A stretch of DNA of 64,000 bases. Origin: Lunularia cruciata. Taxonomy: Eukaryota; Streptophyta; Marchantiopsida; Lunulariales; Lunulariaceae. Made by a program: the position numbers and the translations under genes. Below are positions 24,487 to 36,553 of this stretch, piece after piece (within the stretch, counting starts at the first letter, position 1; the number at the start of each line of letters is the position of its first letter). Location: assembly GCA_948567375.1 (NCBI GenBank), contig OX419756.1, forward strand, positions 64,556,333-64,620,332. The letters are read 5' to 3'. A model generated the notes under the pieces. That model had not been told where the DNA came from. It did not search any database and saw nothing but the letters and a program-made list of their open reading frames with translations.

Positions 24487-24889
24487 GTAACTAATGTAGG
24501 AGTGGAAGAAGCATTGATTGGCAGCTACATTGGGCCTTTGGGAGCAATAATGTCATGCCTCCAACCATTAGAGCTCCTAACCTCAATGCGGAAAACTCCC
24601 TCTACTCTAGTTATAATGCTCTATATGTCTTCTAGTTGCATCTCAAGTAGACCACTCTCACTAGTAGCCATTGGATGTTTCCCACGTATACCCTGCACAC
24701 TTGGTCCATTGCTCTCAGCATGTGCCTAAATACTCTCAATAGGCATAGATCTCACAAGTGTACAAGTGGTGATGCTTATCAAGTGCATCATACACTGCTC
24801 TACCAAGCCAAGGCTTACAATCTAGGTCAAAAAATTCAGGTCTATAGCCTGATCTAGCACTTGATGCCTTTGATACTACTATAATAGCA

Positions 24890-26250
24890 ATAATATTGGT
24901 ACAAAAACCCATTGCTCACTCCTTCTCATTGGCATTGGGCTTCACCAATTGTTGTAATTGTGAGTCCCAAACAAGTCCAAGATTTCTCTCTTGAAATGCA
25001 TGGGAGCCTAAGAAACTCATAAGTGCAGGTAAAGTAGCTCTAGGCTATCCAACAAGGTTCACCATTACCATAGATGATCTATCAACCACTACCACCATTT
25101 GAGGCATCCAACATCCAAAATATCATCAACAAGAAGGTGGTCCAGTCATTGAATCCCATCATAAGTATATTATAGAACCTCTCTAGGTAAGGGGTGCATC
25201 CACCAAAGACAAAGATGATGAGCTTGTGATCCCACTTTGGCTTCATCCAACAACACAACAAGTCCCATCCAAGAATAGACTTGATGTGTACTCAGCACTA
25301 CTTGTGTACAAGAATCACCCATCAAAAGGACATTCTCCAAAATGTAGGTTGGAGAAACAAACTGATAAACTTGGAGATGTCATAGTATACATAACATCTC
25401 CCAAAATACACCGGAATGGAGATCTTATAGACCTTGATCTTGGCCACCAAGGGTATGTCCTTGATATGGCCATCTCAAAATCACCAAATGAGCAAGAACA
25501 TGTCTCTCTAAATCCTATACCCCCAGCAAGGAAATGTCTATTGGTAGGATCTTCTGGTAACCTTGACTTCTAACATTGGTAATAATTCAAGATACCAAGA
25601 GGCCAAGTGTATCACATGATGTAGAAAGATCTGCCTAGCAATCTCATCTCTTTGCATATACAAATACCTTTGTACTTTTATATTGGCATATACTATTGTA
25701 GCTAGTCCAATGTTAATCCCACCAAATAACTCTAATAGACATACTTCCTTTATTGAATATTACCAAGCAATGAGTGTGGTATCTAAAGGTGGAAAGGTAA
25801 TAGACTCTAGAGGCTCATCCTCATATTGGTCTCTTGTTAGTACAAGGGCTCCACTCCAAGCCTATTGCACCAATTGATCAACATACTACTGCAATGCTCC
25901 CTTAGAACTCCACAATAGAACATCCAAGGTGGATAGAACAATTCCACTAATATTCCAAATCCAAGTGATCTCCTTTGGTATTGGAGTATCTTTTGCATGG
26001 TCATTCTCTTCTAATAAGTCACCAAGCTAAGTAATGGAACCACTAAACATTGAAATTGATGTTATGATCCTTGACTATAGTGAGCCAAGACTACCACTAC
26101 TAAAGCATACTAATATGTAACATACCCATCCCTCACCTAACTACCAACCTGGTCTAAAGGAGATTGTCTCCTCCTAATAGTCAATACTAAAACCCATGGG
26201 ATATAACATTGATCCACCAACTAGCACATCATATGACTCTACTACTATTG
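24890..26250 (-). pseudogene. C5 cytosine methyltransferase-like domain of element C
   Basis: On the minus strand, after a connector resembling the post-protease region (ESYDVLVGGSMLYPMGFSID near 26180-26240), there is a motif I-like SAM-binding stretch LLELFGGINIGLATIV (about 25695-25740). It is followed by a motif IV-like region (about 25440-25480), a motif VI-like YILENV (about 25331-25350), and a C-terminal block with NLGLVWDSQLQQL and ANEKE...MGF near 24905-25000, like motifs IX-X. Motif order and spacing match DNA (cytosine-5) methyltransferases. Retrotransposon-borne methyltransferases of this kind have been described in dinoflagellates and charophyte-grade algae, as far as I recall. 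The domain lies between protease and RT and is part of a broken element, so no activity is expected. Confidence 0.65.
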
Positions 26251-26273
26251 CAATGGCTTGAGCTCTCACCATA

Positions 26274-26989
26274 TGTAATACTCCAAGGACAAGAGAAGAG
26301 AGAAAACACAGATTTCAAACCCAATCATCCAAAGAAGCACCTTCTCTTTATTATATAAACAAAGAGGATTTCCTCCAAGGAAGATCCACCATAGGATTAG
26401 GCATACAGATAGGTGATATGTTAGCATGCTGCACCCTTGGATTACTTACTTGGATGGGTGACATGTTGGTCCTGGTCCTATCTGGTTGGTCAAACAAGCT
26501 CTGACCGGAGGGAATCTTCCTATAGGAATCTCACAATCACGTCGGTGAGGTACCATATGAAAGCTCTTGATGAGACAAACCAAGGGGGAGGGAAGGCCAA
26601 TCTATCCTTAGTTGGGAGGAAATTTCATATTTTTTAGGCCTAATTCATCTGTTTAGGCCTCCAAAATTGCCTTCAAAGATTTCAGGCATATTTTGACTCC
26701 TAATCTATTAGTAGAAGCCCTCTTTTTGTGCTACCTCTTTCTGATCTATTTAGTCCATCATGTGTAACATCCTTCCAGATGTTACCAAACAAATTCTCAC
26801 CTTTAAATCATATGTCTAGCTATTGGTTCTAAGGTTTTCAAGTCTATTTCGGTTTTTGCCCTATTAGTAGAAGTACTCTTTTGGTGATACTTCTATTTGA
26901 TCAATTTTTACCTTCATGTATAACATCATTTGAGTTGTTACCAAATCAAATTTCACATCTAGATCATATGTCTAGCTCTTGGTATTACA
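26274..26989 (-). mobile_element. Solo LTR of family A, minus strand, inside element C
   Basis: The reverse complement starts TGTAATACCAAGAGC and follows the family A LTR along its whole 716-bp length, including both internal units, the TATA-like box and the poly-purine/GC section. No internal region of the element adjoins it on either side. The flanks CCATA (26269-26273) and CTATA (26990-26994) look like a target duplication with one later change. Element C coding similarity is interrupted between protease and methyltransferase exactly here. It is more diverged than the LTRs of element A, so older. A solo LTR forms by recombination between the two LTRs of an element. Confidence 0.85.
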
Positions 26990-28240
26990 CTATAGAATTA
27001 TTAATTGGATGATCAAGTTGAATCCAGACTATGAGCTCTCCACATGTGATGTATTTTGTAGAACCACCCCCTAGAGATGTTTGGGTTTGAAATGGACACC
27101 TCTCTATATTGATCTTTTGTAGCTCATAATCAAGAAATTATAGTCTTGTCCAACATAAGGAGCTATGCATTAAAGTCTAATAAAACCCTCTATGGTGTAT
27201 AAAATTTCCTTGAAGGTCCTACCAAATAGAAAATCCTCACCTGGTTATCCAATAATACAACTCTAAGTGTGAATCAAGCTCACTCAAAGGTAGGTCTTGT
27301 TGGTAACTCCTCATTGTTGATGCTTTCCGTAAACCATAGGTCGTTGAGCGGATCTCATGCTCCTCAACCAAGTAAATTCCATTATCAACCGCTTTTGCTC
27401 TAGAAGCAAAAACCATATCATCCCCACTCTCACAAGGTGTGGCATCCAACCAACACATTGGATTTGGGTCAACTTCCAATGTAAACATGTCATTGGCTAA
27501 GAACAAAGGGAATTGTACAATCAATTGAGCCGCCCCCAACATCATGCTAAACTCAATTTGTGTAATAGCAAGTGGTTGATTAGCATCTAGTCCACCATGC
27601 TTTCCATCACCACCTACCACACCTACACTAAGATATCTAGGAGCCATGGATGTCATCTATAATGCCTCAAAGAGTGTGAAAGATTGGGGAAGTTTGACTT
27701 GTCTAACAACCTCTCCTCTCTATGAGTCCAACTCTATTGATGCTCCTCCAGGTTCTTGAGCACATTCTACACTCCTAGTCACTATGTTATATGATTCTCC
27801 CTATGCTACTTTGCACATAAAGTCCAAAATATCTCTATCACTAGCATAAGATGTGGAAGCCTCAGTACTTGAATTTGATCTCCTCTGAGCTATGGCTATG
27901 TTAGCCAATCTTTGCTCCAATTGCTCAATCTGAGTAGCTAAGGTTGTATCAAAAGCAAGGGCATTTACTATGATCCTATTAGGTGTGGATCCTCTACCAC
28001 CTACCATAACAACCCTCCTAGTCCGTAATTCTAGGTGAAGGTCAAAGCATCAATCACTAGTATGATCAGATTTGTGGCAATGGTCACATTGTCTCTGTGC
28101 TCATTGCCACATTATCTCTTGTTGGTTGTAATGCACCAAAAGTATCGTGTCCATTATCTTGAGTGCACTCTCTTCTATTGAAGCCCACCACAAGTCCAAC
28201 AAACAACACCACCAATCATTGGTTGTTGTTGACCTGAAAA
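26990..28240 (-). pseudogene. Zinc knuckles, pre-protease and protease regions of element C
   Basis: On the minus strand, knuckle-like cysteine patterns (CDHCHKSDHTSD and an upstream CWTCGG-like motif) lie at about 28040-28240. They are followed by a region with ATQIEQLEQRLANIAIAQRR (27801-28007) and by 27237-27656 with FTLEVDPNPMCWLDATPCES. Closest to the solo LTR is a protease-like stretch resembling VLLD-LLML and PFQTQTSLGG (about 27000-27220). The order fits the gag-protease junction. The segment is broken. Confidence 0.55.
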
Positions 28241-28388
28241 TGAAGGTAAGGGTCTAGTTTCATGAGGCACTCCACTCGCTCAATATGATTTGAGCTATCC
28301 ACTTGCTCTCAAAAGCCAACATAGTGTGGTGCACTCTTCTACACTCTATAAGAAGTAATAGCTATGGATGAAGTCTTGCTACAAAATC

Positions 28389-28887
28389 TATAACAATACT
28401 GAGGTTATAAATGAGTTAGTTGAGACTAACAAAGTAGTAAATAAGCTAAATTAGCCAAGAATTATAAGAATATTATAGAATCATTTACTAAGCTACTTGG
28501 TACCTTCCAAGTATTTGGTAATGTGCATGCCAAGTGGTGACTTCTAAGAGGAAACTTCTCAATTTGGGAAGCTTCCCAATTACCTTAGCTTGCATACCAA
28601 GTAGGCGGCTTCTAAAAAGAAGCTTTTTGTGAAGCTTTCCGACTAGCTTAGCTTGCATGCCAAGTAGACAATTTTTAAAGGGAAGCTTCTTGGTTAGCAT
28701 AGCTTGCAATCTAAGAAAGTGACTTTTAGGAAACTTCTTGAGACTCTTCTCAAGAGCCTTGTATGTTACCTATAAGTACCAAAGCCCAAGCTCATACTAA
28801 GCATTTCAAGTTTCACTCATTCAAGAATCCCAATGCGATTTTTCACTCCAATCTTCCATTTTCCTATTTCTCTCCTTGGTCTTTTGA
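28389..28887 (+). repeat. 5' LTR of outer element B
   Basis: About 499 bp ending CTTTTGA before the primer site. It holds two to three degenerate units of about 70 bp, each with GAAGCTTC-type palindromes and the phrase CTTAGCTTGCATGCCAAGTA, and a TATA-like region near 28770. Similarity to 36554-37047 is roughly 85% by eye, so it is considerably older than element A. Confidence 0.85.
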
Positions 28888-28938
28888 ATTGGTATCAAAG
28901 CAAGAGTATGATGGATAGAATTTATGGATAACCAAAAT

Positions 28939-29314
28939 TGTAAAAGACCAAGACCAAGGAGAGAAATAGGAGAATGGAAGCTCACATTGGGACACTTGAT
29001 TGAGGATTTTTCCCCCATTCAAGTGGGAAAACTCCAAATGCCTAGCATGAGCTTTGACTCTTGTATTTATAGGGATCATACAAGGCTCTTGAGAAGCTTC
29101 CTTGAGCCGCTTTCTTTGAGTGCAAGTCAAGTTAATTGGGAAGCTTCTCAAGAAGCTTCCTTCTAGAAACCGCTTACTTGGCGTGCAAGCTAAGCTAGCT
29201 GGGAAAGCTTCCCAAGAAGCTTCCTAGATACTTCTAGAATATTCTAGGCTAATTTGTCTTATTTTCTACTTTGTTAGCCCTATTAACTTCATTGTTAAAC
29301 TCCATATCGTTACA
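28939..29314 (-). repeat. 3' LTR of inner element B copy
   Basis: 376 bp. Its reverse complement is the same family as 28389-28887, which lies only about 50 bp away in the opposite orientation, so the two LTRs form a large inverted repeat around 28888-28938. Confidence 0.8.
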
Positions 29315-29339
29315 TATTCCCCCACTGCTAGTTGATGAT

Positions 29340-29550
29340 GTCCTCATTGCTAGTGAAGCTTTGTACTCATGGATGGCCAATCATGCATTTTGGAGATGAG
29401 AAAGAGGTTCTTATGTGGCATCATGAAGGGGATACCATTTCCAAAGGATCTTGTACTCCGTATGTTGTCAACGGCCTTGTTGAATGTGATGATGTACAAA
29501 GATACGATCAACTTTGTACTCCTCATGATCATTGATAAGGATAGGAGGAA
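29340..29550 (-). pseudogene. Chromodomain region of inner element B
   Basis: The minus-strand translation parallels the better-preserved plus-strand chromodomain at 36257-36490, including the DATWEP-type end, and sits next to the 3' LTR as in chromoviruses. Confidence 0.6.
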
Positions 29551-30176
29551 GGGGAGTTTGGACTTGAGAGGAAAAAGAAGATGGGTTAGGAAAAAAAAGG
29601 TTTCAACTTGGAATCATGAAAGACAAGATGGATGCGTATATGACAAGGCAAGGCAAGTTGATAAGCAACAAGAGAGACAATTTGGGTGACATCAATGGGT
29701 CCTATCCAATTAAGGGCAAGTTTACAAACTTAGGTATCAAGTGGGAGAGGGAGGTTAGTGGATGAGAGCATGACCTTATCACCAACTTGAAAGCTGAGAT
29801 CACGATGATGGTGATCTGCACATTGTTTCTACCAATTCTAAGCAACAAGGAGATGAGATTTGGCTTGTTGGAGGGATAGGGAGATAGTGGTCAAGAAGGT
29901 GGAAGTATGAGGGACATGAGATGGAGGAGGAGAAAGAAGGGAATCAAGAACAAGTGGGTCTTGGCCAAAATTGAGAAAGAAAAGAGAGAATCCGGTGGTT
30001 GCCTATTTAGAATTATTGTATGCAAACTCTGCAACTACAAGACATTCATCCCAATTGGTATGGTGAATGTTGATGAAGGCACAAAGCCTATCTTCCAAGG
30101 TGAAATTTGCACATTTAATATTACTATAAATTTGAGGATGAAAGGCCATGGACAAAGCAAGCTTGGTGCCGAGTAT

Positions 30177-30509
30177 CTAGAAGAGTGCTTGCCAAAAAAT
30201 TCCAATGAAGCAAGGATCACGGTTGGAGATGAGTACACGTGACATTCCATGATGCTTGAATTCATTCTCAAAGTAGATTTGCGCCAAAGTTGGAGCATCC
30301 ACAATATCAACAGTCGGTGCCAAATGGATTTGCCTACTAAGCTTATCCACAAACCCCACAATTGTTATGTGATCTTGCTTTGTCTTGGGCAAGGAGGTGC
30401 TAAGATCTAAGCTCACATGTTCCCAATGAGTAGATGGAATGAGGAGTGGTTGAAGGAGTCTACTTGGTTTTTGGTTATTGGACTTGTTGTGTTGGCAACT
30501 CTCACACAA
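30177..30509 (-). pseudogene. Integrase region of inner element B
   Basis: Frame with CESCQHNKSNNQKPSRLLQP (zinc-region end), HVSLDLSTSLPKTK, VGFVDKLSRQIHLAPT and HGMSRVLISNRDPCF, the pattern of a gypsy integrase core. The remainder of the core lies further left in less preserved sequence. Confidence 0.8.
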
Positions 30510-31093
30510 TCGGACAAACTCTTGAACATCTCATACCATGTTGGGCCACCACCATTGGCGTTGGAGAGTACCCAATGTCTTGTCTATACCCATATGACCA
30601 ACAATTGATAAATCATGGGCTTCTTGAAGGCGCACAAGTTGGAGATCACCTTTGGTTGGAACATAGATCTAGTCCTCATGGAATAGAATACCTTTTTCAA
30701 ATAAGAAGGTGTTGTACTCCTTGCCGCATACTCTAAGACATACCATGTACCATCTGGAAGAAGAGATCTTGTTGTAGAGTTGACCAAAACTTATTTTGGA
30801 CCTTGTAGTTGATTAACACCATCGTAATTGCCACCATGATGAGAGGAAGAGACTTCAAATTGGATCATTGTGATAGTGCATCAAGGATGACATGGAACTG
30901 AACTAATTTGTATTCAAGTTTGATGTCAAAAAATTGGAGTTGCTCCTCCCATTGATGATGTTGACTCTTCATGTTTTCCAAGTGTAAGGTCTACAAAAAT
31001 GGTTTGTGATTAGTTTGCATGATCACTTGTTTCCCCAATAGGTAATGCATCCATGCTTTGGTGACATATACCATTGCAAAGTTGTTCCTGATC

Positions 31094-32010
31094 TCAAGTA
31101 GAGTAATTTCTTTCAGTTGTATTTAGTTGGCAAGACACAAAGGCAATGGGATGTAATCCATATGGGAATTCTTGTTGCAACATGGCTCCAATTGCAAAGT
31201 TAGAAGCATCAAAATCAACCACACAAGGTAGTTGAGGATCATATGGTTGAAGAATGGATCTTGAAGACACCATATGCTTCAACTTCTAGAATGTTTTTTT
31301 GTGCTTGGTGGTCCACTGAAAGCTTGAGGTCTTCTCCAAGTGATCAATCAATAGTGTAGCCACATGAGCGTAATAGTAGATGAACCATCGGTAAAAACTA
31401 GCCAATCCATTGAATACCCATACTTTGGTAGCATCCTTTGGAGTAGGCCAATCAATAATGGCCTTGATTTTCTCCTTTTCCATCTTGATCTCCTCCGATA
31501 AGATCTTGTGACCCAAGAAGGTAACTTCCTTGTGCCAAAAGGCACACTTCAACTTCTTGCAATAAAATTTCCATTGGCATAGTTGTCTTAAGACTTCTTG
31601 CATAAGATTCACTTGTTTTTCCTTTATCTTGCTATAGATTAAGATATCATCCAAGAACACCATCACATACCAATCCAATAGTCCATCCAACACCCAATGC
31701 ATTTGATTCATGAAGACAATTGGAGCATTAGTGAGCCCAAAAGGTAGAACTCTCCACTCCAGATGCCCATACCTTGTGCAAGAGGTAGTCTTTTGCACAT
31801 CCTCCCTATCAATGGGGATTTGCCAATAGCCCCTGTGAAGATCTAACTTGGAGAAGTATTGTGCTCCACTCAATTGATCAAGCAACTCATAGATTTGTGG
31901 CAAGGGATATGCATTCTTCATTGTTTGTTTATTGAGCCCACGGTAATCAATATCAAAATGAAGTTCTCCATCCTTCTTTAGAATAAATAGTACCAGTGCT
32001 CTCCAAGGAG
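31094..32010 (-). pseudogene. RT and RNase H of inner element B
   Basis: RT frame 31286-31921 contains YFSKLDLHRGYWQIPIDRED, LPFGLTNAPIVFMNQM and the catalytic-box version VMVFLDDILIYS. RNase H at 31094-31282 has PQLPCVVDFDASNFAIGAML and GLHPIAFVSCQL. Both are typical Ty3/gypsy. Confidence 0.88.
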
Positions 32011-32572
32011 AGATACTATATCAAATGAAGTCCTTCTCCAATGACTCCGTAAGTGTTGTTCTCAACTCTTCTAACTCCTTTGGTGAGAGCCAATAGATTG
32101 GTCTACTCACTGGAGTACTCCTTTGAAATACCTCAATCTTCCAAGATTGAGGTATACCAAGATCAAAGGGTAATCCCTTTGGCAGATCATCTGAAAACAC
32201 ACCCACAAGCTCCTAAACTATCTGATCAACCATTGCTTGATGAGACTCTTGGCCCTTCTCAAATTGTCCTTGTGCAATTGGCTTGATCCACACCACAAAA
32301 ACAAACTTATCTTCCTCCAAAGTTTAATCTATGGTTGCTTCACTAACAAACTTCTTTCCATCTAGGGACTCATCTCTCTTCAAGGCTTGTTCCATGGCTG
32401 CCTTCTTGGCAAACTTTTGATTTTGGGACTCATCTTCCTTCAAGGCTTGCTCTATAGCTACCTTCTCAACAAACTTCTCATCTTGGGACTGATTATTTTT
32501 AGGTGTCTTACTCAAAGGTGCAAGACAACCTAATTGGAAATTCCTACCTTGGTGTTGTACTTGAATTTGTTG

Positions 32573-32926
32573 TCAGGTCCAATCAAATTGAACCTTATGA
32601 CATTCAAGCCAAGCTAGTCCTAGTATGACATTGTAGTGTAGAGGTACCACTACAAACCTCATACACTCCAAATACTCATTCCCAATCTTGAAGGTAACAA
32701 GATGCGAGGTATAGAATGCATAACCCTTTGTACCATCCGCTATCATCAATCTACTTCCAATTACCGGTTTGATAAGAATACCCAATTCCTTTGCTACTTG
32801 CATAGACATACAATTCTTTGAACTTCCAAAATCAAATAAAATCCTACAACTTGGATTAGATATTGTATCTTGCAACTGAAGCAAAATTGCATAAGTCAAG
32901 CCTTCAATCCCATTGGAACTAATCAA
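32573..32926 (-). pseudogene. Protease region of inner element B
   Basis: 118-codon frame with ILFDFGSSKNCMSMQVAKEL (retropepsin-like active-site neighbourhood) and VILGLAWLECHKVQFDW, the end of the gypsy protease domain that leads into RT. Confidence 0.75.
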
Positions 32927-32999
32927 GCTCCCAATAGGAGGCTCAAAATCTCTTATTGTTATTCCTCATTTCCTTGATCATTCTACTCCTACTAGGCAA

Positions 33000-34100
33000 C
33001 TTGTCGAGGTCATCCATTCTTGAGTGGACATTCAGCAATATGATGTCCCAATTGGTGACAATTAAAACAATCACCATTTTGTTGTAGTTTCTCTATCTAT
33101 AGTGTTAAGTGGTCTCCTTTGAATGGCATCAATCTCCATTGGTGTTGGCTCCTCCACCTATGTGTAGTGTATTGGTAGGTTTTGTGGAGGTCAAGGTTGA
33201 GGTCAAGATCAAGTTGTTGCAACCAAGGAATCAAAACGTTTAGTCAACCACATGGCTTCCTCCAAGTATTGTGGCTCTCGCATGGTTATATCTAATTTGG
33301 TTCTTGACTTCAAGCCTCTCACAAATTGATCTAGAGCTTCACCTTCAAGTATAATTAGAATTTGCATGATTGTGTTCTAGAATTACGTGATGTAACTTCT
33401 TAGAGAGCCAATCTGTTTCAACTCTGCCAACCTATCCCTTGTAGCTAGTGTGGCATTTATAACTTGGAACCGACTAATTATTACACTCTTGAATTCTTCC
33501 CACATCAAGATCGGTGCAACAATTTGTCGTTCAGCTCGCTCCACTCAAAATCTTCATCATAGCTTTGTTACTCCATCCAATTGACTAGAAGCCAATAGAA
33601 TCTATTTTAGCTCATCTTGTAGATTGGTAGCTTCAATATAACATTCACAATCAAATACAAAATTCTCCACAGCATCCAAGAGATTCTTACCTTCAGATAC
33701 CTTAGGTTTAGGAAATTGCATTGGATCTTCTCCTTCTTGAACCGGTACTCTCTCTATATGCTCTTGTCGTCAAAGATCTTGTTCATCCAACAATCGAATA
33801 AGGTGCTTGATTTGTTGTTGCATAATAATGATAACCTCGTGCATTGCAGCCATGGTTTTAACTCTATCACACCACCCCTAATCTATTTAATTTATAAACA
33901 CATAGAAGCAACACGTCCACCGTTCTCCATAAGTTACAATAGGAAGCACCAAGGGTTCCTCGGATATGGTGATCATATGCAAAAAATCTTGTCCAAAGTG
34001 TGAGGTGATGAATTGTGTGAAAAAATACTTGGGTAGTACTTGGATACAAAAATCCCAATGATTTGGTGGAAGTGGATTTAGTGGTCCATAAATTCCATCC
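33000..34100 (-). pseudogene. gag region of inner element B
   Basis: A CCHC knuckle (CFNCHQLGHHIAEC) is readable on the minus strand at about 33030-33075. Upstream on that strand, to about 34100, lies decayed gag-like sequence with repeated poor-quality frames. The right limit is set by the LTR at 34125. Confidence 0.6.
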
Positions 34101-34124
34101 ATCCCATTCCTGCTCTGATGCCAA

Positions 34125-34550
34125 TGTAAAAGACCAAGCCCAAGGAGAAAAATAGGAGAATGGAAACTCACATTGGGACACTTGAACGTGGAAAAACTCC
34201 AAATTCCTAGCATGAGCTTTGGCTTTGGTATTTATAAATATCATAAAAGGCTCTTGAGAAGCTTCTCAAGAAGTTTCCTTGAGCCACTTTCTTAGAGTGC
34301 AAGCCAAGTTAACCAAGAAGCTTCTCAAGCAACCAAGTTCTAGAAGTTGCTTAGTTGGCGTGCAAGCTAAGCTAGTTAGAAGCTTCTAGAAGCTTTCTTC
34401 TAGAAGCTCCCTGCTTGGGATGCAAGTTAAGCTAGTCGGGAAGCTTCCCAAGAAGCTTCTTAGATACTTCTAGAATATTTTGAGCTAATTTGGCTTATTC
34501 TCTACTTTGTTAGCTTTACTAAATCCGTCGCTAAATTCCATATTGTTACA
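34125..34550 (-). repeat. 5' LTR of inner element B copy
   Basis: 426 bp, start TGTAAAAGACC, end TTGTTACA on the plus strand. It carries the GAAGCTTC palindrome units. The primer site lies immediately to its left in reverse. Confidence 0.82.
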
Positions 34551-34554
34551 AAGT

Positions 34555-36490
34555 ACAAAGAAGTATTCTATAAGGGTAAAACATATGGTGACTTCAAGAC
34601 CCATTCTTCAACCATATGATCCTCAACTACCTTGTGTGGTTAATTTTGATGCTTTTTAACTTTACCATTGGAGTTATGTTGCAGTATAAATTTTCCAAAT
34701 GGTTTGCATCCCATTGCCTCTGTGTCTTGCTGACTACACACCACAAAAAGAAATTATTATGCTTGAGATTGAGAACAACTAGCAATATTATATACCACCA
34801 AGGTATGGAGGTATCATCTCTTGGGAAAACAAGTGATAATGCAAACCAATCATAAACCCTTGTTGCAAACACACATTTGGAGTACATGAAGAGTCAACAT
34901 CATTGATAGGAGGAACAACTTTAGCGTTTTGACCTCAAACTTGAAAACAAACCTAGAAATTTCCATGTTATTCCCAATGCCCTATCATAATGACCTAATT
35001 TGAAGTATCTTCTTCTCATCATGGCGGCAATTACAATAGTGTAAATCAACTCATAAGTCCAAATCAAGTTTAGGCTAGCTTTATAACAAGACCTCTTCTT
35101 TCAGATTGTACAAGGTCATCTTGTAGCACAAGATAAGGAATATAACACCTTCTCCTTCAAAGAAGACTTTCTATTTTGTGAGAATTGGATCTATGTTCTA
35201 GCCAAGGGTGATGTACAACTTATGTGCCTTCAAGAAGCCCATGATTTACTAATCATTGGTCACATGGGTGTGGAAAAAACCTTGGGTACCCTATAATGCC
35301 AATGGTGGTGGCCCAACATGGCACAAGATGTTCAAGACTTTATCTGATCTTATGTGAGCTCCTAATGCAATAAGGCCAGCAACCAAAAATTGAGTGGATT
35401 CCTTCAACCACTTCCTATCCCATCTACACAATAGGAACACGTGAGCTTAGATCTCATTACATCCTTCCCCACAACAAAGCATTGTCACACAACAATCATA
35501 GTGCTTTTCAATAAGCGTAGTAAGCAAATCTTTTTGGCACCAACCTTTGATATAGTGGATGTTCCAACATTGGCCCAAATCTACTTTGACAATGTCTTCA
35601 AGCATCATGGGATGCCTTGCGTACTCATCTTTGATTGTGATCCTTGATTCATCATCCTTGGCAAGCACTTTTTGTGCTACTCAACACCAAGCTTGCTTTG
35701 TCCATAGCCTATCATACTCAAACTGATGTGCAAACCAAATGTGCAAATTGTACCTTGGAGGATATACTTTGTGCCTTTGTCAACATTCATCATACCAATT
35801 GGGATGAATTTCTTGCAATTGTTGAGTTTACATACAATAATTCCAAACATGCAAGCACCAAGTTCTCTCCCTTCTTCCTTAATTTTGGCTAAGACCCACT
35901 TGTTCCAAATTCCCGCCTTGCTCCTCATTGCTCCTCCTTGATCTCATTTCCCTCTTATTTCCACCTTCTTGACCACAATATCCCAATCCCTACAATAAGT
36001 CAAATCTCATTTCCTTGTTGCTCAAAATCAACAAAAACAATACATGGACCAACATTGTTGTGATCTTGCCTTTCAACTTGGTGATAAGATCATGATTTCT
36101 TCTAGTAACCTACTCCTCTCATTTGATACCTAAGGTTGTTAACTTTCTCCTAATTGGATAGGTCCATTTGATGGCACCCAAATCCTTTCTCTTATTGCTT
36201 ATCAACTTGCTTTGCCTTATCATATGTGAATCTTCCTTATCTTTCATGTTTCCAAGTTGAAACCTTTTGTTTTTAATCTATCTTCCTTTTCCTCTTGTAT
36301 CCAACCTCCTCCTCTTCCTCTTCCCATCCTTATCGACAATCATGAGGAGTACAAAGTTGATCATATACTTGCACGTTGCCATATTAAACATGGCCACCAA
36401 CAACATATGGAGTACAAAGTCCTTTGGAAAGAGTATGCCCTTCATGATGCCACTTGGGAACCTCTTTCTCATCTTCAAAATGCATAAATG
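34555..36490 (+). pseudogene. RNase H, integrase and chromodomain of outer element B
   Basis: Begins inside RNase H (matching the family stretch SRPILQPYDPQLPCVV). It continues through integrase (PTFDIVDVPTLAQIYFDN and HHGMPCVLIF near 35540-35640, then YHTQTDVQTKCANCTLEDIL and FTYNNSKHASTKFSPFFLNF near 35710-35890). It ends with a chromodomain (DNHEEYKVDHILARCH, then YKVLWKEYALHDATWEP) at 36330-36480. Plus strand, broken. Confidence 0.82.
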
Positions 36491-36553
36491 GCCATCCTAG
36501 ATTTTGAAGCTTCTATGGTGACGAGGACATCACCAACTAGCAGTAGAGGAATA

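Larger units (their letters stand above)
28939..34550 (-). mobile_element. Inner element B copy, minus strand
   Basis: LTRs at 28939-29314 and 34125-34550 begin TGTAAAAGACC and end TTACA on the plus strand; on the minus strand each therefore begins TGTAA. The primer site lies beside the right LTR (reverse complement of 34111-34124, like TTGGCATCAGAG), so transcription runs right to left. Parts in that direction: gag (about 33000-34100), protease (32573-32926), RT (31286-32010), RNase H (31090-31290), integrase (about 30170-30510) and chromodomain (about 29340-29550). Flanking 5-mers do not match (AAAAT against AAGTA). The LTRs are roughly 85% identical by eye, with length differences. It is broken many times. 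Confidence 0.82.

Noticed and set aside
25226-25573. 115-codon plus-strand frame as a gene
   Set aside because: It is antisense to the methyltransferase-like domain of element C, whose minus-strand motifs explain the sequence better.
24890-26250. Methyltransferase-like stretch as a host DNMT gene or pseudogene
   Set aside because: It is flanked on the same strand by protease and RT-RNase H-integrase sequence in element order, so it belongs to the retroelement.
28490-28760. CRISPR-like array in the repeated GAAGCTTC region
   Set aside because: Units are degenerate, palindromic and part of an LTR that recurs four times; no constant repeat with unique spacers.
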